DNA from: Hedera helix
Taxonomy: Eukaryota > Streptophyta > Magnoliopsida > Apiales > Araliaceae
Length of the DNA stretch: 64,000 bases
NCBI GenBank assembly: GCA_947179155.2
Contig: OX359278.1
Location: 23,918,744 to 23,982,743, forward strand
Reading direction: 5' to 3'
In this document: positions 27,981 through 41,400 of the stretch, one piece after another
How the letters are laid out: each line of letters starts with the position of its first letter
Position numbering within the stretch: the stretch's first letter is position 1
The notes under the pieces: generated by a model
Told to the model about the DNA's origin: nothing
The model's database searches: none
What the model saw: only the letters and a program-made list of their open reading frames with translations
Made by a program: the position numbers and the translations under genes

Positions 27981-29199
27981 TTAGTCTCAAAAAAACCAAT
28001 CCTATCACTCTCGCATCGAGAACAATGCGTACAACGCACACAAGTCTTCATTTGAGGAAACTCGCTATTCGTTCGTTTTTTCCTCAAAATTTGCAAACAA
28101 ATAGGTGATTAAGAGTCATACTATTTCGGTATACATCGGTTAGCCTCAAAAGGACCAATCCTATCACTCTCGCCTTGAAACCAATGCGTACAACGCACAA
28201 AAGTCTTCATTTGAGGAAACTCGCTATTCGTTTCGTTATTTCCTCTAAATTTGAAAACAAATAGGTGATTAAGAGTCATATTACTTCGTTATACATCGGT
28301 TAGTCTCAAAAGAACCAATCCTATCACTCTCGCAACGAGAACAATGCGTACAACGCACACAAGTCTTCATTTGAGGAAACTCGCTATTCGTTTCGTTCTT
28401 TCCTCAAATTTTGCAAACAAATAGGTGATTAAGAGTCATATTACTTCGTTATACATCGGTTAGCCTCAAAAGGACCAATCCTATCACTCTCGCATTGAAA
28501 CCAATGCGTACAACGCACACAAGTCTTCATTTGAGGAAACTCGCTATTCGTTTCGTTATTTCCTCAAAATTGGCAAACAAATAGGTGATTAAGAGTCATA
28601 CTACTTCGGTATACATCGGTTAGCCTCAAAAGGACCAATCCTATCACTCTCGCATTGAAACCAATGCGTACAACCCATACAAGTCTTCGTTTGAGGAAAC
28701 TCGCTATTCGTTTCGTTATTTCCTCAAAATTTGCAAACAAATAGGTGATTAAGAGTCATATTACTTCGTTATACACCGGTTAGCCTCAAAAGGACCAATC
28801 CTATCACTCTCACATAGAAACCAATGCGTACAACGCACACAAGTCTTCATTTGAGGAAACTCGCTATTCGTTTCGTTATTTCCTCAAAATTTGAAAACAA
28901 ATAGGTGATGAAGAGTCATATTACTTCGTTATACATCGGTTAGTCTCAAAAGAACCAATCCTATCACTCTCGCATCGAGAACAATGCGTACAACGCACAC
29001 AAGTCTTAATTTGAGGAAACTAGCTATTTGTTTCGTTATTTCCTCTAAATTTGAAAACAAATAGGTGATTAAGAGTCATATTATTTCGTTATACATCGGT
29101 TAGTCTCAAAAGAACCAATCCTATCATTCTCGCATCGAGAACAATGCGTACAACGCAAACAAGTCTTCATTTGAGGAAACTCGCTATTCGTTTCGTTAT

Positions 29200-30481
29200 T
29201 TCCACTAAATTTGAAAACAAATAGGTGATTAAGAGTCATATTACTTCGTTATACATCGGTTAGTCTCAAAAGAACCAATCCTATCACTCTCGCATCGAGA
29301 ATAAATCGTACAACGCACACAAGTCTTCATTTGAGGAAACTCGCTATTCGTTTCGTTATTTCCTCTAAATTTGAAAACAAATAGGTGATTAAGAGTCATA
29401 TTACTTCGTTATACATCGGTTAGCCTCAAAAGGACCAATCCTATCACTCTCGCATGAAAACCAATACGTACAACGCACACAAGTCTTCATTTGAGGAAAC
29501 TCGCTATTCGTTTCGTTATTTCCTCTAAATTTGAAAACAAATAGGTGATTAAGAGTCATATTACTTCGTTATACATCGGTTAGTATCAAAAGAACCAATC
29601 CTATCACTCTCGCATCGAGAACAATGCGTACAACGCACACAAGTCTTCATTTGAGGAAACTCGCTATTCGTTTCGTTATTTCCTCTAAATTTGAAAACAA
29701 ATAGGCGATTAAGAGTCATATTACTTCGTTATACATCGGTTAGTCTCAAAAGAACCAATCCTATCACTCTCGCATCGAGAACAATGCGTACAACGCACAC
29801 AAGTCTTCATTTGAGGAAACTCGCTATTCGTTTCGTTCTTTCCTCAAAATTTGCAAACAAATAGGTGATTAAGAGTCATATTACTTCGGTATACATCAGT
29901 TAGCCTCAAAAGGACCAATCCTATCACTCTCGCATTGAAACCAATGCGTACAACGCACACAAGTCTTCATTTGAGGAAACTCGCTATTCGTTTCGTTATT
30001 TCCTCAAAATTTGCAAATAAATAGGTGATTAGGAGTCATATTACTTTGTTATACATCGGTTAGCCTCAAAAGGACCAATCCTATCACTCTCGCATTGAAA
30101 CCAATGCGTACAACGCACACAAGTCTTCATTTGAGGAAACTCGCTATTCGTTTCGTTATTTCCTCTAAATTTGAAAACAAATAGGTGATTAAGAGTCATA
30201 TTACTTCGTTATACATCGGTTAGTCACAAAAGAACCAATCCTATCACTCTCGCATCGAGAACAATGCGTACAACGCACACAAGTCTTCATTTGAGGAAAC
30301 TCGCTATTCGTTTCGTTCTTTCCTCAAATTTTGCTAACAAATAGGTGATTAAGAGTCATATTACTTCGTTATACATCGGTTAGCCTCAAAAGGACCAATC
30401 CTATCACTCTCGCACTGAAACCAATGCGTACAACGCACACAAGTCTTCATTTGAGGAAATTCGCTATTCGTTTCGCTATTT
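29200..30481 (+). repeat. Segment duplicated 4,320 bp downstream (27 monomers), running into the gap
   Basis: The partner is 33520-34801. TTAGTATCAAAAG (29580, 33900), ATAGGCGATT (29701, 34021), ATACATCAGTTAG (29891, 34211), TTAGGAGTCAT (30030, 34350), TTAGTCACAAAAG (30220, 34540), TTTTGCTAACAA (30329, 34649) and GGAAATTCGC (30454, 34774) are shared at exactly 4320 bp. The match is still continuing where the sequence stops at 34801, so the missing sequence can be predicted to begin like 30482 onward. Confidence 0.85.
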
Positions 30482-33400
30482 CCTCAAAATTTGCAAACAA
30501 ATAGGTGATTAAGAGTCATATTACTTCGTTATACATCGGTTAGTCTCAAAAGAACCAATCCTATCACTCTCGCATCGAGAACAATGCGTACAACGCACAC
30601 AAGTCTTCATTTGAGAAAACTCGCTATTCGTTTCGTTCTTTCCTCAAATTTTGCAAACAAATAGGTGATTAAGAGTCATATTACTTCGTTATACATCGGT
30701 TAGCCTCAAAAGGACCAATCTTATCACTCTCGCATTGAAACCAATGCGTAGAACGCACACAAGTCCTCATTTGAGGAAACTCGCTATTCGTTTCGTTATT
30801 TCCGCTAAATTTGAAAACAAATAGGTGATTAAGAGTGTTATTACTTCGTTATACATCGGTTAGTCTCAAAAGAACCAATCATATCACTCTCGCATCGAGA
30901 ACAATGCGTACAAAGCACACAAGTCTTCATTTGAGGAAACTCGCTATTCGTTTCATTTTTTCCACAAAATATGCAAACAAATAGGTGATTAAGAGTCATA
31001 CTACTTCGGTATACATCGGTTAGCCTCAAAAGGACCAATCGTATCACTCTCGCATTGAAACCAATGCGTACAACGTACACAAGTCTTCGTTTGAGGAAAC
31101 TCGCTATTCGTTTCGTTATTTCCTCAAAATTTGCAAACAAATAGGTGATTAAGGGTCATATTACTTCGTTATACACCGGTTAGCCTCAAAAGGACCAATC
31201 CTATCACTCTCGCATTGAAACCAATGCGTACAACGCACACAAGTCTTTATTTGAGGAAACTCGCTATTCGTTTCGTTATTTCCTCTAAATTTTAAAACAA
31301 ATAGGTGATTAAGAGTTATATTACTTCGTTATACATCGGTTAGTCTCAAAAGAACCAATCCTATCACTCTCGCATCGAGAACAATGCGTACAACGCACAC
31401 AATTCTTCATTTGAGGAAACTAGCTATTCGTTTCGTTATTTGCTCTAAATTTGAAAACAAATAGGTGATTAAGAGTCATATTATTTCGTTATACATCGGT
31501 TAGTCTCAAAAGAACCAATCCTATCACTCTCGCATCGAGAACAATGCGTACAACGCAAACAAGTCTTCATTTGAGGAAACTCGCTATTCGTTTCGTTATT
31601 TCCTCTAAATTTGAAAACAAATAGGTGATTAAGAGTCATATTACTCCGTTATACATCGGTTAGCCTCAAAAGGAGCAATCCTATAACTCCCGCATTGAAA
31701 CCAATGCGTACAATGCACACAAGTCTTCATTTGAGGAAACTCGCTATTCGTTTCGTTATTTCCTCTAAATTTGAAAACAAATAGGTGATTAAGAGTCATA
31801 TTACTTCGTTATACATCGGTTAGTCTCAAAAGAACCAATCCTATCACTCTCGCATCGAGAACAATGCGTACAACGCACACAAGTCTTCATTTGAGGAAAC
31901 TTGCTATTCGTTTCGTTCTTTCCTCAAATTTTGCAAACAAATAGGTGATTAAGAGTCATATTACTTCGTTATACATCGGTTAGCCTCAAAAGGACCAATC
32001 CTATCACTCTCGCACTGAAACCAGTGCGTACAACGCACACAAGTCTTCATTTGAGGAAACTCGTTAATCGTTTCGCTATTTCCTCAAAATTTGCAAACAA
32101 ATAGGTGATTAAGAGTTATATTACTTCGTTATACATCGGTTAGTCTCAAAAGAACCAATCCTATCACTCTCGCATCGAGAACAATGCGTACAACGCACAC
32201 AAGTCTTCATTTGAGGAAACTCGCTATTCGATTCGTTCTTTCCTCAAATTTTGCAAACAAATAGGTGATTAAGAGTCATATTACTTCGTTATACATCGGT
32301 TAGCCTCAAAAGGACCAATCTTATCACTCTCGCATTGAAACCAATGCGTACAACGCACACAAGTCTTCATTTGAGGAAACTCGCTATTCGTTTCGTTATT
32401 TCCTCTAAATTTGAAAACAAATAGGTGGTTAAGAGTCATATTACTTCGTTATACACCAGTTAGTTTCAAAAGAACCAATCCTATCACTCTCGCATCGAGA
32501 ACAATTCATACAACGCACACAAGTCTTCATTTGAGGAAACTCGCTATTCGTTTCGTTTTTTCCTCAAAATTTGCAAACAAATAGGTGATTAAGAGTCATA
32601 TTGCTTCGTTATACATCGGTTAGCCTCAAAAGGACCAATTTTATCACTCTCGCATTGAAACCAATGCGTACAACGCACACAAGTCTTCGTTTGAGGAAAC
32701 TCACTATTCGTTTCGTTATTTCCTCAAAATTTGCAAACAAATAGGTGATTAAGAGTCATATTACTTCGTTATACACCGGTTAGCCTCAAAAGGACCAATC
32801 CTATCACTCTCGCATTGAAACCAATGCGTACAACGCACACAAGTCTTCCTTTGAGGAAACTCGCTATTCGTTTCGTTATTTCCTCTAAATTTGAAAACAA
32901 ATAGGTGATTAAGAGTCATATTACTTCGTTATACATCGGTTAGTCTCAAAAGAACCAATCCTATCACTCTCGCATCGAGAACAATGCGTACAACGCACAC
33001 AAGTCTTCATTTGAGGAAACTAGCTATTCGTTTCGTTATTTCCTCTAAATTTGAAAACAAATAGGTGATTAAGAGTCATATTACTTCGTTATACATCGGT
33101 TAGTCTCAAAAGAACCAATCATATCACTCTCGCATCGAGTACAATGCGTACAACGCACACAAGTCTTCATTTGAGGAAACTCGCTATTCGTTTCGTTTTT
33201 TCCTCAAAATTTGCAAACAAATAGGTGATTAAGAGTCATACTACTTCGGTATACATCGGTTAGCCTCAAAAGGACCAATCCTATCACTCTCGCATTGAAA
33301 CCAATGCGTACAACCCACACAAGTCTTCGTTTGAGGAAACTCACTATTCGTTTCGTTATTTCCTCAAAATTTGCAAACAAATAGGTGATTAAGAGTCATA

Positions 33401-34801
33401 TTACTTCGTTATACACCGGTTAGCCTCAAAAGGACCAATCCTATCACTCTCGCATTGAAAGCAATGCGTACAACGCACACAAGTCTTCATTTGAGGAAAC
33501 TCGCTATTCGTTTCGTTATTTCCACTAAATTTGAAAACAAATAGGTGATTAAGAGTCATATTACTTCGTTATACATCGGTTAGTCTCAAAAGAACCAATC
33601 CTATCACTCTCGCATCGAGAATAAATCGTACAACGCACACAAGTCTTCATTTGAGGAAACTCGCTATTCGTTTCGTTATTTCCTCTAAATTTGAAAACAA
33701 ATAGGTGATTAAGAGTCATATTACTTCGTTATACATCGGTTAGCCTCAAAAGGACCAATCCTATCACTCTCGCATGAAAACCAATACGTACAACGCACAC
33801 AAGTCTTCATTTGAGGAAACTCGCTATTCGTTTCGTTATTTCCTCTAAATTTGAAAACAAATAGGTGATTAAAAGTCATATTACTTCGTTATACATCGGT
33901 TAGTATCAAAAGAACCAATCCTATCACTCTCGCATCGAGAACAATGCGTACAACGCACACAAGTCTTCATTTGAGGAAACTCGCTATTCATTTCGTTATT
34001 TCCTCTAAATTTGAAAACAAATAGGCGATTAAGAGTCATATTACTTCGTTATACATCGGTTAGTCTCAAAAGAACCAATCCTATCACTCTCGCATCGAGA
34101 ACAATGCGTACAACGCACACAAGTCTTCATTTGAGGAAACTCGCTATTCGTTTCGTTCTTTCCTCAAAATTTGCAAACAAATAGGTGATTAAGAGTCATA
34201 TTACTTCGGTATACATCAGTTAGCCTCAAAAGGACCAATCCTATCACTCTCGCATTGAAACCAATGCGTACAACGCACACAAGTCTTCATTTGAGGAAAC
34301 TCGCTATTCGTTTCGTTATTTCCTCAAAATTTGCAAATAAATAGGTGATTAGGAGTCATATTACTTCGTTATACATCGGTTAGCCTCAAAAGGACCAATC
34401 CTATCACTCTCGCATTGAAACCAATGCGTACAACGCACACAAGTCTTCATTTGAGGAAACTCGCTATTCGTTTCGTTATTTCCTCTAAATTTGAAAACAA
34501 ATAGGTGATTAAAAGTCATATTACTTCGTTATACATCGGTTAGTCACAAAAGAACCAATCCTATCACTCTCGCATCGAGAACAATGCGTACAACGCACAC
34601 AAGTCTTCATTTGAGGAAACTCGATATTCGTTTCGTTCTTTCCTCAAATTTTGCTAACAAATAGGTGATTAAGAGTCATATTACTTCGTTATACATCGGT
34701 TAGCCTCAAAAGGACCAAGCCTATCACTCTCGCACTGAAACCAATGCGTACAACGCACACAAGTCTTCATTTGAGGAAATTCGCTATTCGTTTCGCTATT
34801 T

Positions 34802-35001
34802 NNNNNNNNNNNNNNNNNNNNNNNNNNNNNNNNNNNNNNNNNNNNNNNNNNNNNNNNNNNNNNNNNNNNNNNNNNNNNNNNNNNNNNNNNNNNNNNNNNN
34901 NNNNNNNNNNNNNNNNNNNNNNNNNNNNNNNNNNNNNNNNNNNNNNNNNNNNNNNNNNNNNNNNNNNNNNNNNNNNNNNNNNNNNNNNNNNNNNNNNNNN
35001 N
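34802..35001. other. Assembly gap of 200 Ns
   Basis: Exactly 200 Ns. The round length suggests a fixed-size scaffolding spacer rather than a measured gap. Satellite sequence abuts both sides, but in opposite orientations. True missing length is unknown and could be very large in an array of this kind. Confidence 0.98.
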
Positions 35002-36779
35002 TGGTCCTTTTGAGGCTAACCGATGTATACCGAAGTAATATGACTCTTAATCACCTATTTGTTTGCAAATTTTGAGGAAAGAACGAAACGAATAGCGAGT
35101 TTCCTCAATGAAGACTTGTGTGCGTTGTACGCATTGTTCTCGATGCGAGAGTGATAGGATTGGTTCTTCTGAGACTAACCGATGTATAACGAAGTAATAT
35201 GACTCTTAATCGCCTATTTGTTTTAAAATTTAGAGGAAATAACGAGACGAATAGTGAGTTTCCTCAAATGAAGACTTGTGTGCGTTGTACGCATTGGTTT
35301 CAATGCGAGAGTGATAAAATTGGTCCTTTTGAGGCAAACCGGTGTATAACGAAGTAATATGACCCTTAATCACCTATTTGTTTTAAAATTTAGAGGAAAT
35401 AACGAAACGAATAGCGAGTTTCCTCAAATGAAGACTTGTGTGCGTTGTACGCATTGGTTTCAATGCGAGAGTGATAGGATTGGTCCTTTTGAGGCTAACC
35501 GATGTATACCGAAGTAGTATGACTCTTAATCACCTATTTGTTTGCAAATTTTGAGGAAAGAAGGAAACGAATAGCGAGTTTCCTCAAATGAAGACTTGTG
35601 TGCGTTGTACGCATTGTTCTCGATGCGAGAGTGATAGGATTGGTTCTTTTGAGACTAACCGATGTAGAACGAAGTAATATGACTCTTAATCACCTATTTG
35701 TTTTCAAATTTAGAGGAAATAACGAAACGAATAGCGAGTTTCCTCAAATGAAGACTTGTGTGCGTTGTACGCATTGGTTTCAATGCGAGAGTGATAGGAT
35801 TGGTCCTTTTGAGGCTAACCGATGTATACCGAAGTAGTATGACTCTTAATCACCTATTTGTTTGCAAATTTTGAGGAAAGAACGAAACAAATAGCGAGTT
35901 TCCTCAAATGAAGACTTGTGTGCGTTGTACGCATTGGTTTCAATGCGAGAGTGATAGGATTGGTCCTTTTGAGGATAACCGATGTATACCGAAGTAATAT
36001 GACTCTTAATCACCTATTTGTTTGCAAATTTTGAGGAAAGAACGAAACGAATAGCGAGTTTCCTCAAATGAAGACTTGTGTGCGTTGTACGCATTGGTTT
36101 CAATGCGAGAGTGATAGGATTGGTCCTTTTGAGGCTAACCGATGTATACCGAAGTAGTATGACTCTTAATCACCTATTTGTTTGCAAATTTGGAGGAAAG
36201 AAGGAAACGAATAGCGAGTTTCCTCAAATGAAGACTTGTGTGCGTTGTACGCATTGTTCTCGATGCGAGAGTGATAGGATTGGTTATTTTGAGACTAACC
36301 GATGTATAACGAAGTAATATGACTCTTAATCACCTATTTGTTTTCAAATTTAAAGGAATAACGAAACGAATAGCGAGTTTCCTCAAATGAAGACTTGTGT
36401 GTGTTGTACGCATTGGTTTCAATGCGAGAGTGATAAAATTGGTCCTTTTGAGGCAAACCGGTGTATAACGAAGTAATATGACTCTTAATCACCTATTTGT
36501 TTGCAAATTTTGAGGAAAGAACGAAACGAATAGCGAGTTTCCTCAAATGAAGACTTGTGTGCGTTGTACGCATTGTTCTCGATGCGAGAGTGATAGGATT
36601 GGTTCTTTTGAGACTAACCGATGTATAACGAAGTAATATGACTCTTAATCGCCTATTTGTTTTAAAATTTAGAGGAAATAACGAGACGAATAGCGAGTTT
36701 CCTCAAATGAAGACTTGTGTGCGTTGTACGCATTGGTTTCAATGCGAGAGTGATAAAATTGGTCCTTTTGAGGCAAACC

Positions 36780-36911
36780 GGTGTATAACGAAGTAATATG
36801 ACCCTTAATCACGTATTTGTTTTAAAATTTAGAGGAAATAACGAAACGAATAGCGAGTTTCGCATTGGTTTCAATGCGAGAGTGATAGGATTGGTCCTTT
36901 TGAGGCTAACC
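36780..36911 (-). repeat. Deleted 132-bp satellite monomer
   Basis: Twenty-eight bases are missing between GCGAGTTT and CGCATTGG, removing the CCTCAAATGAAGACTTG region and TGCGTTGTA. The junction-to-junction distance is 132 instead of 160. This removes half of the longer inverted repeat of the monomer. It is the largest length change seen in the array. Confidence 0.9.
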
Positions 36912-39900
36912 GATGTATACCGAAGTAGTATGACTCTTAATCACCTATTTGTTTGCAAATTTTGAGGAAAGAAGGAAACGAATAGCGAGTTTCCTCAAAT
37001 GAAGACTTGTGTGCGTTGTACGCATTGTTCTCGATGCGAGAGTGATAAGATTGGTTCTTTTGAGACTAACCGTTGTAGAACGAAGTAATATGACTCTTAA
37101 TCACCTATTTGTTTTCCAAATTTAGAGGAAATAACGAAACGAATAGCGAGTTTCCTCAAATGAAGACTTGTGTTCGTTGTACGCATTGGTTTCAATGCGA
37201 GAGTGATAGGATTGGTCCTTTTGAGGCTAACCGATGTATACCGAAGTAGTATGACTCTTAATCACCTATTTGTTTGCAAATTTTGAGGAAAGAAGGAAAC
37301 GAATAGCGAGTTTCCTCAAATGAAGACTTGTGTGCGTTGTACGCATTGTTCTCGATGCGAGAGTGATAGGATTGGTTCTTTTGAGACTAACCGATGTATA
37401 ACGAAGTAATATGACTCTTAATCACCTATTTGTTTTCAAATTTAAAGGAAATAACGAAACGAATAGCGAGTTTCCTCAAATGAAGACTTGTGTGCGTTGT
37501 ACGCATTGGCTTCAATGCGAGAGTGATAAAATTGGTCCTTTTGAGGCAAACCGGTGTATAACGAAGTAATATGACTCTTAATCACCTATTTGTTTTAAAA
37601 TTTAGAGGAAATAACGAAACGAATAGCGAGTTTCCTCAAATGAAGACTTGTGTGCGTTGTACGCATTGTTCTCGATGCGAGAGTGATAGGATTGGTTCTT
37701 TTGAGACTAACCGATGTATAACGAAGTAATATGACTCTTCATCACCTATTTGTTTTAAAATTTAGAGGAAATAACGAGACGAATAGCGAGTTTCCTCAAA
37801 TGAAGACCTGTGTGCGTTGTACGCATTGGTTTCAATGCGAGAGTGATAAAATTGGTCCTTTTGAGGCAAACCGGTGTATAACGAAGTAATATGACTCTTA
37901 ATCACCTATTTGTTTGCAAATTTTGAGGAAATAACGAAACGAATAGCGAGTTTCCTCAAATGAACACTTGTGTGCGTTGTACGCATTGGTTTCAATGCGA
38001 GAGTGATAGGATTGGTCCTTTTGAGGCTAACCGATGTATACCGAAGTAATATGACTCTTAATCACCTATTTGTTTGCAAATTTTGAGGAAAGAAGGAAAC
38101 GAATAGCGAGTTTACTCAAATGAAGACTTGTGAGAGTTGTACGCATTGGTTTCAATGCGAGAGTGATAGGATTGGTCCTTTTGAGGCTAACCGATGTATA
38201 CCGAAGTAATATGACTCTTAATCACCTATTTGTTTGCAAATTTTGAGGAAAGAACGAAACGAATAGCGAGTTTCCTCAAATGAAGACTTGTGTGCGTTGT
38301 ACGCATTGTTCTCGATGCGAGAGTGATAGGATTGGTCCTTTTGAGGCTAACCGATGTATAACGAAGTAATATGACTCTTAATCACCTATTTGTTTGCAAA
38401 ATTTGAGGAAATAACGAAACGAATACCGAGTTTCCTCAAATGAAGACTTGTGTGCGTTGTACGCATTGGTTTCAATGCGAGAGTGATAGGATTGGTCCTT
38501 TTGAGGCTAACCGGTGTACACCGAAGTAATATGACTCTTAATCACCTATTTGTTTGCAAATTTTGAGTAAAGAAGGAAACGAATAGCGAGTTTACTCAAA
38601 TGAAGACTTGTGTGCGTTGTACGCATTGGTTTCAATGCGAGAGTGATAGGATTGGTCCTTTTGAGGCTAACCGATGTATACCGAAGTAATATGACTCTTA
38701 ATCACCTATTTGTTTGCAAATTTTGAGGAAAGAACGAAACGAATAGCGAGTTTCCTCAAATGAAGACTTGTGTGCGTTGTACGCATTGTTCTCGATGCGA
38801 GAGTGATAGGATTGGTTCTTTTGAGACTAACCGATGTATAACGAAGTAATATGACTCTTAATCACCTATTTGTTTTCAAATTTAGAGGAAATAACGAGAC
38901 GAATAGCGAGTTTCCTCAAATGAAGACTTGTGTGCGTTGTACGCATTGGTTTCAATGCGAGAGTGATAAAATTGGTCCTTTTGAGGCTAACCGATGTATA
39001 ACGAAGTAATATGACTCTTAATCACCTATTTGTTTTAAAATTTAGAGGAAATAACGAAACGAATAGCGAGTTTCCTCAAATGAAGACTTGTGTGCGTTGT
39101 ACGCATTGGTTTCAATGCGAGAGTGATAGGATTGGTCCTTTTGAGGCTAACCGATGTATATCGAAGTAGTATGACTCTTAATCACCTATTTGTTTGCAAA
39201 TTTTGAGGAAAGAAGGAAACGAATACCGAGTTTCCTCAAATGAAGACTTGTGTGCGTTGTACGCATTGTTCTCGATGCGAGAGTGATAGGATTGGTTCTT
39301 TTGAGGCTAACCGATGTATACCGAAGTAATATGACTCTTAATCACCTATTTGTTTGCAAATTTAGAGGAAATAACGAAACGAATAGCGAGTTTCCTCAAA
39401 TGAAGACTTGTGTGCGTTGTACGCATTGTTCTCGATGCGAGAGTGATAGGATTGGTTCTTTTGAGACTAACCGATGTATAACGAAGTAATATGACTCTTA
39501 ATCACCTATTTGTTTTAAAATTTAGAGGAAATAACGAAACGAATACCGAGTTTCCTCAAATGAAGACTTGTGTGCGTTGTACGCATTGGTTTCAATGCGA
39601 GAGTGATAAAATTGGTCCTTTTGAGGCAAACCGGTGTATAACGAAGTAATATGACTCTTAATCACCTATTTGTTTGCAAATTTTGAGGAAATAACGAAAC
39701 GAATAGCGAGTTTCCTCAAACGAAGACTTGTGTGCGTTGTACGCATTGGTTTCAATGCGAGAGTGATAGGATTGGTCCTTTTGAGGCTAACCGATGTATA
39801 CCGAAGTAGTATGACTCTTAATCACCTATTTGTTTGCAAATTTTGAGGAAAGAACGAAACGAATAGCGAGTTTCCTCAAATGAAGACTTGTGTGCGTTGT

Positions 39901-39960
39901 ACGCATTGTTCTCGATGCGAGAGTGATAGGATTGGTGCTTTTGAGGCTAACCGATGTATA

Positions 39961-41400
39961 ACGAAGTAATATGACTCTTAATCACCTATTTGTTTGCAAA
40001 ATTTGAGGAAATAACGAAACGAATACCGAGTTTCCTCAAATGAAGACTTGTGTGCGTTGTACGCATTGGTTTCAATGCGAGAGTGATAGGATTGGTCCTT
40101 TTGAGGCTAACCGATGTATACCGAAGTAATATGACTCTTAATCACCTATTTGTTTGCAAATTTTGAGGAAAGAACGAAACGAATAGCGAGTTTACTCAAA
40201 TGAAGACTTGTGAGAGTTGTACGCACTGGTTTCAATGCGAGAGTGATAGGATTGGTCCTTTTGAGGCTAACCGATGTATACCGAAGTAATATGACTCTTA
40301 ATCACCTATTTGTTTGCAAATTTTGAGGAAAGAACGAAACGAATAGCGAGTTTCCTCAAATGAAGACTTGTGTGCGTTGTACGCATTGTTCTCGACGCGA
40401 GAGTGATAGGATTGGTCCTTTTGAGGCTAACCGATGTATAACGAAGTAATATGACTCTTAATCACCTATTTGTTTGCAAAATTTGAGGAAATAACGAAAC
40501 GAATACCCAGTTTCCTCAAATGAACACTTGTGTGCGTTGTACGCATTGGTTTCAATGCGAGAGTGATAGGATTGGTCCTTTTGAGGCTAACCGATGTATA
40601 CCGAAGTAATATGACTCTTAATCACCTATTTGTTTGCAAATTTTGAGGAAAGAAGGAAACGAATAGCGAGTTTACTCAAATGAAGACTTGTGAGAGTTGT
40701 ACGCATTGGTTTCAATGCGAGAGTGATAGGATTGGTCCTTTTGAGGCTAACCGATGTATACCGAAGTAATATGACTCTTAATCACCTATTTGTTTGCAAA
40801 TTTTGAGGAAAGAACGAAACGAATAGCGAGTTTCCTCAAATGAAGACTTGTGTGCGTTGTACGCATTGTTCTCGATGCGAGAGTGATAGGATTGGTCCTT
40901 TTGAGGCTAACCGATGTATAACGAAGTAATATGACTCTTAATCACCTATTTGTTTGCAAAATTTGAGGAAATAACGAAACGAATACCGAGTTTCCTCAAA
41001 TGAACACTTGTGTGCGTTGTACGCATTGGTTTCAATGCGAGAGTGATAGGATTGGTCCTTTTGAGGCTAACCGGTGTACACCGAAGTAATATGACTCTTA
41101 ATCACCTATTTGTTTGCAAATTTTGAGTAAAGAAGGAAACGAATAGCGAGTTTACTCAAATGAAGACTTGTGTGCGTTGTACGCATTGGTTTCAATGCGA
41201 GAGTGATAGGATTGGTCCTTTTGAGGCTAACCGATGTATACCGAAGTAATATGACTCTTAATCACCTATTTGTTTGCAAATTTTGAGGAAAGAACGAAAC
41301 GAATAGCGAGTTTCCTCAAATGAAGACTTGTGTGCGTTGTACGCATTGTTCTCGATGCGAGAGTGATAGGATTGGTCCTTTTGAGGCTAACCGATGTATA
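39961..41400 (-). repeat. Tandem 480-bp three-monomer higher-order unit
   Basis: Three successive 480-bp blocks (39961, 40441, 40921) repeat the series ACGAAGTAAT with CAAAATTTGAGGAAATAACG and GAATACC(G/C)AG, then a monomer entering TTTACTCAAATG with (in the first two blocks) TGAGAGTTGT, then one with CATTGTTCTCGA. The third block has a plain TGTGCGTTGT and instead CCGGTGTACACC, matching 38511-38600 at a spacing of 2560 bp (16 monomers). Confidence 0.75.

Larger units (their letters stand above)
1..34801 (+). repeat. 160-bp satellite array, forward arm (217 full monomers plus a partial)
   Basis: The whole stretch is one head-to-tail tandem repeat of 160 bp, with monomers beginning at GTTAG at 1, 161, 321 and so on. 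Correcting for the six length changes seen (-1 near 9507, -1 near 11930, +1 near 14189, -21 at 20681, +1 near 22809, -1 near 28072), the start at 34699 is exactly 217 monomers after position 1. Two main variants interleave: type A (GTTAGCCTCAAAAGGACC, CGCATTGAAACCAATGCG) and type B (GTTAGTCTCAAAAGAACC, CGCATCGAGAACAATGCG). Hybrids exist, such as the monomer at 1281, which has an A head with TCGAGACC. No gene, transposon or other unique sequence interrupts the array. The strand given is only the direction in which I read the monomer. The 160-bp unit is near the nucleosomal length typical of plant centromeric satellites; a centromeric role is inferred, not shown. Confidence 0.98.

Noticed and set aside
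1..34801. Regular repeats resembling a CRISPR array
   Set aside because: There are no unique spacers: the entire 160-bp unit is repeated, which defines a satellite.
34744..35013. 89-residue frame across the gap
   Set aside because: Most of it is translated Ns; it is an artefact.
34699..35180. Palindromic inverted duplication centred on the gap
   Set aside because: The flanks carry different monomer variants and different higher-order blocks, so they are not reverse-complement copies of one another beyond belonging to the same family.
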